A stretch of 64,000 nt of DNA from Enterococcus larvae. Its GTDB lineage: Bacteria; Bacillota; Bacilli; Lactobacillales; Enterococcaceae. The notes under the pieces are model-generated. The model was given only the letters and a program-made list of their open reading frames with translations, was not told the DNA's origin and searched no databases. This document shows positions 9,228-17,652 of this stretch, one piece after another. Positions within the stretch are counted from its first letter, which is position 1. Each line of letters starts with the position of its first letter. The DNA lies in assembly GCF_017830045.1 (NCBI RefSeq), contig NZ_JAEDXU010000002.1, positions 124,001-188,000 on the forward strand. The letters run 5' to 3'. The translations under genes were made by a program, and so were the position numbers.

Positions 9228-9430
9228 ATGGGAATAGAAGATATGATCGAAAAAAGAGTTGAAGAGCTTTTAAGAGAGAACTTATGAATCATTAAGGAGC
9301 AAGTGGTCATACTTTTAGACACGGAAATAGTCGTAAACTATCTATTCGTTTCTCATGAACATGGTGGTGGTTGACACCTCTGTTAGATCGGGATGGGAAA
9401 TCGATAGTTACAAATAGAAAAAGCATTTGA
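9228..9430 (+). pseudogene. Decayed small gene resembling DUF6440
   Basis: One frame reads from the ATG at 9228 through KRVEELLRENL, a TGA (9285-9287), then IIKEQVVILLDTE, VVNYLFVSHEHGGG. The text resumes one frame lower with LTPLLDRDGKSIVTN and stops at 9428-9430. Joined, this matches the compact DUF6440 pattern (internal VDxETGVNYL, then GGLTPLLDxDGKPIV). One stop and one single-base deletion in a GGT repeat (near 9371) break it. It fills most of the gap before the ABC transporter. The family match is from memory. Confidence 0.55.
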
Positions 9431-9446
9431 AGCAGGAGGGTATGAA

Positions 9447-10346
9447 ATGTTAGAAGTTAAAAACTTGGTAAAAACATTTGGTGATTTCACGGCAGTAGAT
9501 AATATTTCCTTTGATATCCCGGATGGCAAAATTTTAGGTCTGATTGGGCAAAATGGGGCTGGGAAAACGACGACTTTTCGTCTGATTTTAGATTTTCTGA
9601 CTCAGGACAGCGGAACAGTGCTGTGGAATGGACATGAATTAAATGAAAAAGACTATAACGATATTGGTTATCTTCCAGAAGAAAGAGGCTTGTATCCAAA
9701 AGTAAGTATTGAAGAACAGCTGATTTATTTTGCAGAGCTGCGAGGAAAAAGCAGACAGGAAATCAAACCAAAAATTGACGAATGGATGGAAAAATTCAAA
9801 GTTAAAGGGAAGAAATCTGACAAAGTAAAATCACTTTCTAAAGGGAATCAGCAAAAGGTTCAGCTGATTGCAACACTCATCCATGAACCAAAGCTGGTTA
9901 TTCTGGATGAACCATTTAGTGGATTGGATCCAGTAAATGCAGAGCTTTTGAAAGATGGAATCATTGAGTTGAAGAAGAAGGGTTCATGTGTTATCTTCTC
10001 CAGTCATAATATGGATAATGTTGAAAAAATCTGTGATCATCTATTGATGTTGCGCAGCGGTAAGATTGTACTTAATGGTAAAGTCCATGATATTCGTGAA
10101 AGCTTTGGCAGAACAAAGGTCTTTTTAGAATCTTCACTTTCAGCTGAAGAAGTGTCAGCGATCGATGGAGTGGTCTCAGCTGTTACGCGTGGTGATGGTA
10201 TCGTGGATGCGACTTTGAGTGATCCAAAGGCCGGCGAAGAAATTTTTGCTCGTGCGACTCAATTCGGCTACATTCCAATGTTTAATCAACAGCCGCCTAC
10301 CTTAGAAGAGATATTCAAGATGAAAGCAGGTGAACCAAATGAATAA
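9447..10346 (+). CDS. ABC transporter ATP-binding protein, NatA-like
   Basis: Nucleotide-binding subunit of 299 residues. The Walker A is GQNGAGKTT (residues 34-42), the signature LSKGNQQKVQ and the Walker B LVILDEPFSGLD. A C-terminal DUF4162-type extension includes LEEIFKMKAGE. This architecture is shared by NatA, YhaQ and similar export ATPases for Na+, lantibiotics or lipids. It overlaps the permease by eight bases, so the two form one unit. The ribosome site is GGAGG. The upstream PadR/DUF2812 pair may regulate it, though the decayed gene lies between. Confidence 0.93.
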   Translation: MLEVKNLVKTFGDFTAVDNISFDIPDGKILGLIGQNGAGKTTTFRLILDFLTQDSGTVLWNGHELNEKDYNDIGYLPEERGLYPKVSIEEQLIYFAELRGKSRQEIKPKIDEWMEKFKVKGKKSDKVKSLSKGNQQKVQLIATLIHEPKLVILDEPFSGLDPVNAELLKDGIIELKKKGSCVIFSSHNMDNVEKICDHLLMLRSGKIVLNGKVHDIRESFGRTKVFLESSLSAEEVSAIDGVVSAVTRGDGIVDATLSDPKAGEEIFARATQFGYIPMFNQQPPTLEEIFKMKAGEPNE

Positions 10347-11598
10347 ATTTTGGGTAATTGCACGAGATGTATATAAGAAAAATATAAAATCTGTGTCGTT
10401 TCTAATCATGATTTTGGCACCGTTTCTATTGATGGGTGTCATGTATGCTGCGATTACATTCTCCGGAGGCTTCTCAGGACCGGATAAAATTGCTATTGTT
10501 TCAGATGATGCTGCGTTAGTTGAACAGCTGAGTCAAGTAGAGATGGATGATTTTGAGTTCAAGTCAGCAGCCTCTCAAGAAGAAGCTGAAAAGCAATTGA
10601 AAAATGGTGATATAGAAGCTTTTCTGGTATTAGATACAGAGAACAGCGACATTAAGGGTACTCTATACTCGGAATCTACTTTAGGCTCTACAACAGATTT
10701 GACAATTCAACAGTTACTGAACGGCATTCAATCATCTATCAATGCCGGAAAACTGAATTTAACTGCTGACCAAGTGGCAAGTCTGCAACAGCCGGCAAGT
10801 TTTGAAAAGTCCAAAGTCAATTTTGATCAAGATGGGAAGATGACTACCGGAGTAGATAATACTGCGATCCAATCTGTGATTTCTTTTGCACTTACAATAG
10901 TTTTATGGATCATTATCATCACATATGCGTCAATCATCGCTCAGGAAATTGCATCTGAGAAAGGAACGCGTATCATGGAAGTAATCCTGTCCAGTACGAG
11001 AGCACAAACACACTTTTACGGAAAACTGACTGGGGTTATCTTGGTGGCCTTCACACAGATTCTGATTTACGCAGTAGGTGCTGTGGTTGCATATAATCAG
11101 TTTAAAAATTTGGATATCGTCAAGGAATTCCTGACGAGCTTCTCGTTGGATATGATTCTAGGCAGCTTCCTATGGTTTACACTTGCGTTTATCGTATTGG
11201 GAATATTTGTTTATTCTGTATTGGCAGCTTTATGCGGCTCTTTGGTTTCAAAACCGGAGGATACGCCAAAAGCGGTACAGCCAATCATTTATCTGGCGAT
11301 GATCGGATATTTCATTGGTCTGTCATTAGGAGCAGCAGATCCTCAAAATATCATTATAAAAATCACTTCATATGTACCGCTGATATCTTCATTCATTATG
11401 CCAATTCGTCTGGCTACTGAAACAGCATCTATAGCTGAAGGAATGATTTCACTCGCTGTTCTTTTGATCTTTGGAATTTTACTGACGCTATTTTCAGCGA
11501 AATTGTATAAATCCAATGTGTTGGTTTACAGTGAGGGTGGTATGTTGAAATCATTAAGACAGTCGATTTCAATTTTGAGAAACGAGAAAAAAGCATAA
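10339..11598 (+). CDS. ABC transporter permease, NatB/YhaP-like
   Basis: ABC-2 type membrane subunit of 419 residues. One N-terminal membrane segment (about 18-40) is followed by a large extracytoplasmic region (to ~175) and five or six C-terminal segments. The core carries QEIASEKGTRIMEVILSS, a motif typical of NatB/YhaP permeases. I start at the ATG at 10339; a GTG at 10330 is also in frame. It is coupled to the ATPase gene by overlap. Substrate is unknown; sodium, antimicrobial peptides and lipids are candidates in this family. Confidence 0.9.
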   Translation: MNKFWVIARDVYKKNIKSVSFLIMILAPFLLMGVMYAAITFSGGFSGPDKIAIVSDDAALVEQLSQVEMDDFEFKSAASQEEAEKQLKNGDIEAFLVLDTENSDIKGTLYSESTLGSTTDLTIQQLLNGIQSSINAGKLNLTADQVASLQQPASFEKSKVNFDQDGKMTTGVDNTAIQSVISFALTIVLWIIIITYASIIAQEIASEKGTRIMEVILSSTRAQTHFYGKLTGVILVAFTQILIYAVGAVVAYNQFKNLDIVKEFLTSFSLDMILGSFLWFTLAFIVLGIFVYSVLAALCGSLVSKPEDTPKAVQPIIYLAMIGYFIGLSLGAADPQNIIIKITSYVPLISSFIMPIRLATETASIAEGMISLAVLLIFGILLTLFSAKLYKSNVLVYSEGGMLKSLRQSISILRNEKKA

Positions 11599-11663
11599 AA
11601 TAAACGAGAGTGGGACAATAATCTGTTGCCACTCTTTTCCATACCCTAAATCCGAATAAACGG

Positions 11664-11782
11664 CGAGTCAGAAGTAGCTCCTACGACAATAAGCCGGAAT
11701 TCAACAAAAATTTGTGAAACAATTTTCGTGAATTCCGGCTTATTGCTTGTAGCTAAACACTTCTGGCTCAGCCTCTTTTTTA
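11664..11782. repeat. Palindromic interspersed repeat, copy 1; likely bidirectional terminator
   Basis: A long imperfect hairpin: AGAAGTAGCTC, then CGACAATAAGCCGGAATTCA, pairing with a TGAATTCCGGCTTATTG arm and ending AGCTAAACACTTCT, with T-rich ends on both strands. It shares the frame AAGTxAGCTCxxxCGACxATAAG with the copies near 13 kb and 21 kb. It sits between the convergent ABC permease and lacI-type genes. Confidence 0.7.
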
Positions 11783-11850
11783 TATTATGAGAGAACTTGG
11801 GATGTGAAACAATTCTTGGACTCTTTTTGTCCAGGTTTCTCTGAGTATAG

Positions 11851-12831
11851 TCATTTTTTTGGTGGTGTAGTTTGGCGCTCGATAAGCTCAACATCTAAAG
11901 GTCGTTGCAAAAGAGAGGCTTCATTTAACTCGTTATAGATATGGATAAATGAGTTCTTCGCTTGATGGTTGATGGAATAGTCGACTGAGGTCATGTGCAT
12001 CAGTTTGCTGACTTGGCTATTGTCAAATCCGATAACAGCAACATCTTTTGGAACCACGTAGCCAAGATTCTGCAGCTCCGATATGAATTCTGCTGCTACT
12101 GAGTCTGTATAAAATGCCATAGCTTCGGGTTTATCGTCCATAAGATGCCATTGATAAGCCAGCTTGATACCGCTGGTTTCCCGCATAGGATCGTAGAACA
12201 CCCAGTCATGATTGACTTCCAGCCCAACTTTTTTATAAAAGCTGTCGATTGCTTTGATACGAGCTTTAGTATTTAGATTTTTTGGATTGCCCATCACATG
12301 ACCAATTTTCTTATATCCTCTACTATAAAGATAGTCCAACGAATGAAAGTAGCCGGAATAATGATCGACATAAGCAGAATAAATTCGTTGAGAATCTATC
12401 CTATGCCAAGTGGAGATAGGACCATATCTTGTATAAGGTTCAATCACATCCCAGTCATTGGCTCTAGTCAGAATAAAAATGCCATCAAGCTGTTTGTATT
12501 TCATCTGATTCAGTGCATCGATTTCTTTCCTTTTATCCCCATCTGTGAAATAAACTGTTACATAGTAGTTGTATGATTTTGCAATAGAAATGAAATTACT
12601 CAAAAATATTCCCAAAAGATCAAAATAACCATGTGCTAAAAAGCCAATCGTTTTAGTTTCTCCACTTTGCAGATTTCTTGCAATCAAGTTTGGAGAGTAA
12701 GCTAGCTTGTCCATGGCTTCTAAAACCTTCTCACGACTTTCCTTACTAACATAGCCATTTCCGGAAATGACTCTGGATACTGTTGATTTTGACACATTTG
12801 CTGCTTTTGCAACATCTATGATTGTTGGCAT
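11851..12831 (-). CDS. LacI-family transcriptional regulator
   Basis: Repressor of 326 residues. The N-terminal helix-turn-helix and hinge (TIIDVAKAANVSKSTVSRVI) leads into a periplasmic-binding-protein-like sugar domain with the usual ETKTIGFLAHGYFD and AVIGFDNSQV stretches. I use the ATG at 12831; the longer frame begins at a TTG inside the GGAGG ribosome site. It is divergent from the GH4 6-phospho-glycosidase gene, whose promoter carries a LacI-like palindrome, so that gene is the probable target. The inducer is probably a phosphorylated disaccharide or glucoside. Confidence 0.93.
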   Translation of the reverse strand: MPTIIDVAKAANVSKSTVSRVISGNGYVSKESREKVLEAMDKLAYSPNLIARNLQSGETKTIGFLAHGYFDLLGIFLSNFISIAKSYNYYVTVYFTDGDKRKEIDALNQMKYKQLDGIFILTRANDWDVIEPYTRYGPISTWHRIDSQRIYSAYVDHYSGYFHSLDYLYSRGYKKIGHVMGNPKNLNTKARIKAIDSFYKKVGLEVNHDWVFYDPMRETSGIKLAYQWHLMDDKPEAMAFYTDSVAAEFISELQNLGYVVPKDVAVIGFDNSQVSKLMHMTSVDYSINHQAKNSFIHIYNELNEASLLQRPLDVELIERQTTPPKK

Positions 12832-12953
12832 TGATTGATCCGCCTCCAAGCTGATTTGATTATGCTTATAGTGTATGAAGAAAAAAATAGATCAAGTACT
12901 AATCTAGTATTTTATGGTGCTTGTAGTTAAATGACTTGCTTAGCTCTTTTTGT

Positions 12954-13067
12954 CCAGCTTCACAAGTCAGCTCAATCGACGATAAGACAAACTGATTTCA
13001 GTGATAGAGAGCATCACTGAGTCATTTTCCTATATCGCTCATGAGCTAAACGACTTGTTCCGCTTTT
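12954..13067. repeat. Palindromic interspersed repeat, copy 2
   Basis: A 114-bp unit from CCAGCTTCACAAGTC to GACTTGTTCCGCTTTT. Outer arms ACAAGTC/GACTTGT, middle arms AGCTCA/TGAGCT and inner arms CAGTGAT/ATCACTG make a long imperfect hairpin. It is nearly identical to copy 4, 244 bp further on. Confidence 0.8.
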
Positions 13068-13075
13068 TCTCTTGT

Positions 13076-13190
13076 CTAGCTTCATGAACTAGCTCCTCTC
13101 AACAATAAGCTGCAATTGTTTCGTGGTAAAGAGCACCACGTGTCAATTTCTTCTTATTGTTCGGGAGCTGCCCGAGTTCATTCCGCTTTT
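13076..13190. repeat. Palindromic interspersed repeat, copy 3 (diverged)
   Basis: A 115-bp unit with the same hairpin plan as its neighbours but different bases: ATGAACT pairs with GAGTTCAT and AACAATAAG with CTTATTGTT. The ends keep the CTAGCTTCA and TTCCGCTTTT frame. Confidence 0.7.
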
Positions 13191-13197
13191 CTTTGAT

Positions 13198-13311
13198 CCA
13201 GCTTCACAAGTCAGCTCAATCGACGATAAGACAAACTGATTTCAGTGATAGAAAGCATCACTGAATCATTTTCCTATATCGCTCATGAGCTAAACGACTT
13301 GTTCAGCTTTT
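13198..13311. repeat. Palindromic interspersed repeat, copy 4
   Basis: A 114-bp unit almost identical to copy 2 (a few substitutions such as TTCAGCTTTT for TTCCGCTTTT). Together copies 2-4 fill the region between the lacI-type gene and the GH4 promoter. The 64-codon open frame here is a by-product of the repeat. Confidence 0.8.
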
Positions 13312-13397
13312 CTTTTAGTATACTGGATAAAATCACAGACTTCAATCGCGTAAGGGGAGGAATAGGGTGTCTGTCAAAGAAAATAAAAAACTTTATA

Positions 13398-13454
13398 AAA
13401 GCGCTTGACATGGGAACATTCCCACAAATTAGAATGTAAATGTAAACGATATCA
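13398..13454 (+). promoter_or_regulatory. GH4 gene promoter with LacI-type palindrome and cre site
   Basis: TTGACA (13405-13410) and TAGAAT (13430-13435) are separated by 19 bp. The palindrome TGGGAACATTCCCA (13411-13424) fills the spacer and is a good LacI-family operator candidate. TGTAAACGATATCA (13441-13454) fits the CcpA cre consensus TGNAANCGNTNNCA and lies over the expected transcript start. A second AAAGCGCTT core overlaps the -35. Confidence 0.65.
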
Positions 13455-13489
13455 GAGTAAACTCTGAAAAAATACCAGGAGGGAACTAT

Positions 13490-14884
13490 ATGTCAAGAGG
13501 AGCACTAAAAATCGCAACAATTGGTGGAGGTTCAAGTTATACACCTGAATTGATCGAAGGCTATATCAAACGTAAAGATGAGCTGCCAATCAAAGAAATC
13601 TGGTTAGTAGATATCGAAGCTGGAAAAGAAAAATTGGAAATTGTCGGTGAAATGGCGAAGCGTATGGTCAAAGCTGCCGGTTTAGACTGGGAAGTTCATT
13701 TGACACTTGATCGTCGTGCAGCATTGAAAGATGCTGACTTTGTATCTACACAATTCCGTGTAGGTTTACTGGAAGCTCGTGTTAAAGATGAACGCATTCC
13801 TTTATCTCATGGTGTGTTAGGTCAGGAAACAAACGGTGCAGGCGGAATGTTTAAAGCTTTCCGTACAATTCCTATCATTCTTGGCATTATCAAAGATATG
13901 GAAGAGCTGTGTCCTGATGCTTGGCTAGTTAACTTTACCAATCCAGCAGGAATGGTGACAGAAGCAGCAATCAAGCATGGCGGATGGAAAAAAACTGTAG
14001 GTTTATGTAATGTGCCGATTGGTCATAGAAAACAAGCAGCAGAAAAACTGGGTGTTCCGGAAGAAAATCTATTCTTCAAATTTGCCGGCATCAACCATTT
14101 CCATTGGCATCGTGTATGGGACAAAGAAGGAAAAGAACGTACACAAGAATTGATCGATATGATCTACGGACCACAAGAAGAACAAGAAAGCCATCTGAAA
14201 AATATTTGGGATGCACCATATCATTATGAACAAATCAAAGATTTGGGCATGTTGCCATGTGGTTACCATCGTTATTACTACATCGAAGATGAAATGCTGA
14301 AGCATTCAATCGATGAGTTCAAAGAAGGCAAAACCAGAGCACAGGTTGTTAAGGAAACTGAAACTCGTTTATTCGAGCTATACAAAGATCCTAAATTGGA
14401 TTACAAACCAAAAGAATTGGAACAGCGTGGTGGTACACACTACAGTGATGCTGCATGTGAAATGATTGCGTCTATCTATAACGACAAACGTACAGACATG
14501 GTTGTTTCAACTGAAAATAATGGAACAATCACTGACCTGCCATATGACTGTGTAGTAGAAGTTTCAGGACCTGTTACTTCTCATGGACATGAGCCTTACA
14601 ACTGGGGAGCATTCCCATCACCAGCACGTGGAATCATCCAAAACATGAAAGCGATGGAAGAAACAGTGATTCGCGCAGCAATTGACGGCGACTATGGTGC
14701 AGCATTACATGCATTCACAATCAATCCGTTAGTTCCTGGCGGCACAATGGCTAGAACATTGCTTGATGAGCTTTTAGTAGCTCATAAGGACCATCTGCCG
14801 AACTTTGCAGATGACATTGCAAGAATTGAAAAGGATCAACCTGAAACGGTTGCTTATGTTACTGAATTGATGAAGAGCAACTAA
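13490..14884 (+). CDS. GH4 family 6-phospho-beta-glucosidase
   Basis: NAD+- and metal-dependent 6-phospho-glycoside hydrolase of 464 residues, related to LicH/CelF/ChbF. The Rossmann start IATIGGGSSYTPE is at residues 8-20. The metal-binding Cys is residue 173 (VGLCNVPIG) and the His residue 203 (GINHFHW). NFTNPAGMVTEA matches the sugar-phosphate loop. It cleaves glucosides after PTS uptake; no PTS gene lies beside it, so the transporter must be elsewhere. AGGAGG precedes the ATG. Control is likely by the divergent LacI protein and CcpA. Confidence 0.93.
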   Translation: MSRGALKIATIGGGSSYTPELIEGYIKRKDELPIKEIWLVDIEAGKEKLEIVGEMAKRMVKAAGLDWEVHLTLDRRAALKDADFVSTQFRVGLLEARVKDERIPLSHGVLGQETNGAGGMFKAFRTIPIILGIIKDMEELCPDAWLVNFTNPAGMVTEAAIKHGGWKKTVGLCNVPIGHRKQAAEKLGVPEENLFFKFAGINHFHWHRVWDKEGKERTQELIDMIYGPQEEQESHLKNIWDAPYHYEQIKDLGMLPCGYHRYYYIEDEMLKHSIDEFKEGKTRAQVVKETETRLFELYKDPKLDYKPKELEQRGGTHYSDAACEMIASIYNDKRTDMVVSTENNGTITDLPYDCVVEVSGPVTSHGHEPYNWGAFPSPARGIIQNMKAMEETVIRAAIDGDYGAALHAFTINPLVPGGTMARTLLDELLVAHKDHLPNFADDIARIEKDQPETVAYVTELMKSN

Positions 14885-14949
14885 TCAAGAAAAAATCAAT
14901 CTATACTGCATCCTTTCCCACTAATGAAGGGTGCAGCTATGGATAATCT

Positions 14950-15020
14950 AGCTCTAATAACAAGCCAAAATATCCTGAAAATAGGTAAAACTATTTTCAG
15001 GTGTTTTGGCTTGTTTATGT
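14950..15020 (+). terminator. Long hairpin after the GH4 gene, related to the interspersed repeats
   Basis: ACAAGCCAAAATATCCTGAA pairs with TTCAGGTGTTTTGGCTTGT around a short A-rich loop. The flanks CTAGCTCTAATAACAAG and TGTGTAGTCG echo the AGCTC...ATAAG frame of the palindromic repeats. It probably ends the GH4 transcript. Confidence 0.6.
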
Positions 15021-15080
15021 GTAGTCGTTTTTGGGTTTTCATGTTTCAGTGAGTAGAAGTTAAAAAAATATTTTTTTCTA

Positions 15081-15111
15081 TTGACTAAACCTAACTTTAA
15101 CTGGTTATGAT
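15081..15111 (+). promoter_or_regulatory. Orphan MerR-type promoter with 19-bp spacer
   Basis: TTGACT (15081-15086) and TATGAT (15106-15111) are 19 bp apart, the hallmark of MerR-activated promoters. The spacer reads AACCTAACTTTAACTGGTT with AACC/GGTT ends. The only frame after it is a 13-codon ORF (15177-15218) behind AAGGGGCAGG. Confidence 0.55.
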
Positions 15112-15237
15112 AAGGATAGGTAAAAACTCAAATAGCTATGAGAAGATGAGAACATAGGGAAAGAAGGGGCAGGTTAATGATTGCGAAAAGAAAAAATCCA
15201 TTCAAAAATCCTGAATGAAAAAAATTAATAAATAGTG

Positions 15238-15268
15238 TTGACTTAGACCTACTCTAATACAATAAAAT
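15238..15268 (+). promoter_or_regulatory. MerR-type promoter of the merR-dxs-like unit
   Basis: TTGACT (15238-15243) and TAAAAT (15263-15268) are 19 bp apart. A dyad TTAGA-CCTAC-TCTAA lies between them, as expected for a MerR operator. It lies about 50 bp upstream of the MerR start, indicating autoregulation. Confidence 0.65.
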
Positions 15269-15317
15269 CAATGTAGGCTGTTTCAGGCAAACAATGAAAA
15301 GGAAAGGGGGAGATGTC

Positions 15318-15716
15318 ATGATCACGATCAAAGAAGTCTCAGAAAAATTTGGCATTACGACCCATACAATACGTTTTTATGAAAAGGAAAAGCTGGTTGC
15401 TATTCCTAGAAATGAGCGGGGCTTTCGTGATTTTGATGAGCATTCTATCACTCGAGTGAAAACGATTCTTCATTATCGAAATGTCGGCATGTCTTTAGAG
15501 GATATTCGACAGGTTCTGGCTCATAGTAATGACCACAATTTTTCTTTACAGGTGTTGGCTAGAACCAAAGAAGAGCTGGATAGAAAAATCATGGAGTTAG
15601 AAGAGACTCGGAGCTATTTGCATCGAAAAATAGCGATCCATCAGGAACTGGCTGAAAAAGAAACTATGGATAAACAGAGCAGCTATGACTATTCTCCTGT
15701 TCACAAAGCAGAATAA
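15318..15716 (+). CDS. MerR-family transcriptional regulator
   Basis: Regulator of 132 residues with the winged HTH start ITIKEVSEKFGITTHTIRFYEKEKL, then the wing FRDFDEHSITRV, a long dimerisation helix and a short tail. No C-terminal cysteine cluster is present, so it is not a metal sensor. The closest types by architecture are small-molecule or aldehyde-responsive members (AdhR/NmlR-like). I choose the ATG at 15318 with GGGGGAG upstream; the ATG at 15294 adds eight residues. The DXS-like gene follows 85 bp later and is the likely target. Confidence 0.9.
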   Translation: MITIKEVSEKFGITTHTIRFYEKEKLVAIPRNERGFRDFDEHSITRVKTILHYRNVGMSLEDIRQVLAHSNDHNFSLQVLARTKEELDRKIMELEETRSYLHRKIAIHQELAEKETMDKQSSYDYSPVHKAE

Positions 15717-15801
15717 TATCTCCTGTTTCCTAAGCTATGTGTGATAATAAAAAATAACTCAGCTTAATAAAAATAAATAACTAATAAAAGGACGGATCAA
15801 T

Positions 15802-17550
15802 TTGACACTAATCAATAAAGTAAACCAACCATCAGATTTAAAAAAATTATCAATTGAAGAGATGGAACAATTAGCAGCAGAAATAAGAACGCTGCTTTTG
15901 AAAAAAGTAAGCCAAACTGGCGGGCATGTGGGCCCCAATCTTGGTGTTGTTGAACTGACACTAGCATTCCATTATGTTTTCGATTCGCCAATAGACAAAA
16001 TCGTTTGGGATGTATCTCATCAATCATATTCTCATAAAATAGTTACTGGCAGAAAGGATGCTTGGCTAGTTGAAGAGCAGTACAAGGCGGTTACCGGATA
16101 TACAGAACCTGAAGAAAGTCCCCACGATTTTTTCACTGTAGGACATACTTCGACATCTGTCAGTCTCGCAGTTGGGATGGCTAAGGCTAGAGATATTAAA
16201 AAGCAAACTGGAAATATCGTTGCTGTGCTGGGAGATGGTTCTTTGTCTGGAGGGCTGGCGCTTGAAGGGTTGAACAATGCGGCAGAATTAGATTCCAACT
16301 TGATTGTAGTGCTTAATGACAATGAGATGTCAATTGCTGAAAACTATGGCGGTATGTATCGCAATTTGGCTGAGCTGAGAAAAAATAACGGACATGCTTC
16401 AACGAACCTTTTCACTGCGCTGGGCATGGACTATCAATATGTTGAAGAAGGAAACAGTGTGGCAGAAATGATCGTTGCATTTGAAGCTGTAAAAAACAGC
16501 AGTAGACCAATTGTGCTTCATATCCATACAGAAAAGGGTCATGGCTACATACCAGCTGTTGCGAATAAGGAACGATTTCATTGGCAGATGCCTTTCGACT
16601 TGGAAACAGGGGAAAGTAAACACACTGGATCAGGAGAAAGCTATGATTCTGTTATTATTGATGTACTAGATAAAAAAATCAAAGACGAGAAACAGCCAAT
16701 TGTTGCGATAACTGCAGCTATTCCAGGTTTATTTGGCTTGAAGGAGCTTCAAAAGCTGCATCCGGAACATTATATCGATGTGGGTATCGCTGAACAGCAT
16801 TCAATTACTTATGCTGCTGGATTAGCAAAGTCTGGCGCGAAGCCGATTGTTTTCCATTCCAGTACTTTCTTGCAGAGAGGGTACGATCAGCTTTCTCATG
16901 ATTTGGGTATCAATGATTTACCAGCTGTGATAATCATTAAGGGTGGAAAAATCAGTGGCGGTGATCCTACCCATCAAGGAAGCTTTGATATCTCATATAT
17001 TACAAGTATTCCAAATATTATCTATTTAGCACCAACCAGTAAGGAAGAGGTTCGGTCGATGCTGACTTGGGCGATTGAGCAAAAAGAACATCCAGTGGCA
17101 ATCCGTATTCCGGAAAGAGGCTTTGTATCTGCACCTATTAAGGAAGAGACATTCCATCCTTTAGAATGGCATGTAGAGAAGCAAGGAAAAAAAGTGGCTG
17201 TTTTGGCTACAGGCGGCTTCCTATCCTTAGGTGAGAAAACTGTAGAAAATCTGAAGGAGCATGGTATTGAAGCAACATTGATCAACCCAAGATCCTTCAC
17301 TTATTTTGAGTCCGATCTTCTGAATGAACTACAGAAAAATCATCAGGTAGTGGTAACATTAGAAGATGGCAGCTTAGATGGCGGATATGGTGAAAAAATC
17401 AGTAGATATTACGGATGTAGTGACATGAAGGTGTTAAATTTTGGCGCATTAAAGCGATTTAATCATCATCAGACTATGGAAGAGCTGTTTACAGAGTTTC
17501 GTCTACTTCCAGAACTGATTACAGAAGATGTATTAGAGGCATTGAACTAG
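15802..17550 (+). CDS. DXS-like thiamine-diphosphate enzyme (transketolase superfamily)
   Basis: Protein of 582 residues resembling 1-deoxy-D-xylulose-5-phosphate synthase from the first residues (SDLKKLSIEEMEQLAAEIR). Visible motifs are GGHVGPNLGVVELT, the TPP/metal site GDGSLSGGLALEGLNNA, DNEMSI and the catalytic-glutamate stretch DVGIAEQHS. It is shorter than classical DXS (~620-640 residues). The start is a TTG with AAGGACGG upstream, supported by the conserved N-terminus. DXP feeds isoprenoids, thiamine and PLP; enterococci make isoprenoids from mevalonate, so a different or vitamin-related role is likely. Clustered with merR; a terminator follows. Confidence 0.85.
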   Translation: MTLINKVNQPSDLKKLSIEEMEQLAAEIRTLLLKKVSQTGGHVGPNLGVVELTLAFHYVFDSPIDKIVWDVSHQSYSHKIVTGRKDAWLVEEQYKAVTGYTEPEESPHDFFTVGHTSTSVSLAVGMAKARDIKKQTGNIVAVLGDGSLSGGLALEGLNNAAELDSNLIVVLNDNEMSIAENYGGMYRNLAELRKNNGHASTNLFTALGMDYQYVEEGNSVAEMIVAFEAVKNSSRPIVLHIHTEKGHGYIPAVANKERFHWQMPFDLETGESKHTGSGESYDSVIIDVLDKKIKDEKQPIVAITAAIPGLFGLKELQKLHPEHYIDVGIAEQHSITYAAGLAKSGAKPIVFHSSTFLQRGYDQLSHDLGINDLPAVIIIKGGKISGGDPTHQGSFDISYITSIPNIIYLAPTSKEEVRSMLTWAIEQKEHPVAIRIPERGFVSAPIKEETFHPLEWHVEKQGKKVAVLATGGFLSLGEKTVENLKEHGIEATLINPRSFTYFESDLLNELQKNHQVVVTLEDGSLDGGYGEKISRYYGCSDMKVLNFGALKRFNHHQTMEELFTEFRLLPELITEDVLEALN

Positions 17551-17578
17551 AGTCGTTTCAAAGAAGCGAGTATGAGAG

Positions 17579-17624
17579 CAAAAAAACGGTTGAGCCCAAT
17601 ATTTAGGTTCAACCGTTTTTTCTT
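17579..17624 (+). terminator. Terminator of the dxs-like gene
   Basis: AAAAAACGGTTGA pairs with TTCAACCGTTTTTT around a 14-base loop. The A-rich left arm allows use from the minus strand, where the convergent gene ends at 17653. Confidence 0.85.
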
Positions 17625-17652
17625 ATATAGTGAATAGTTTAGAATAGTGTCA

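Noticed and set aside
13245-13439. 64-codon plus-strand ORF before the GH4 gene
   Set aside because: It lies mostly inside a palindromic repeat copy and the GH4 promoter, and has no ribosome site.
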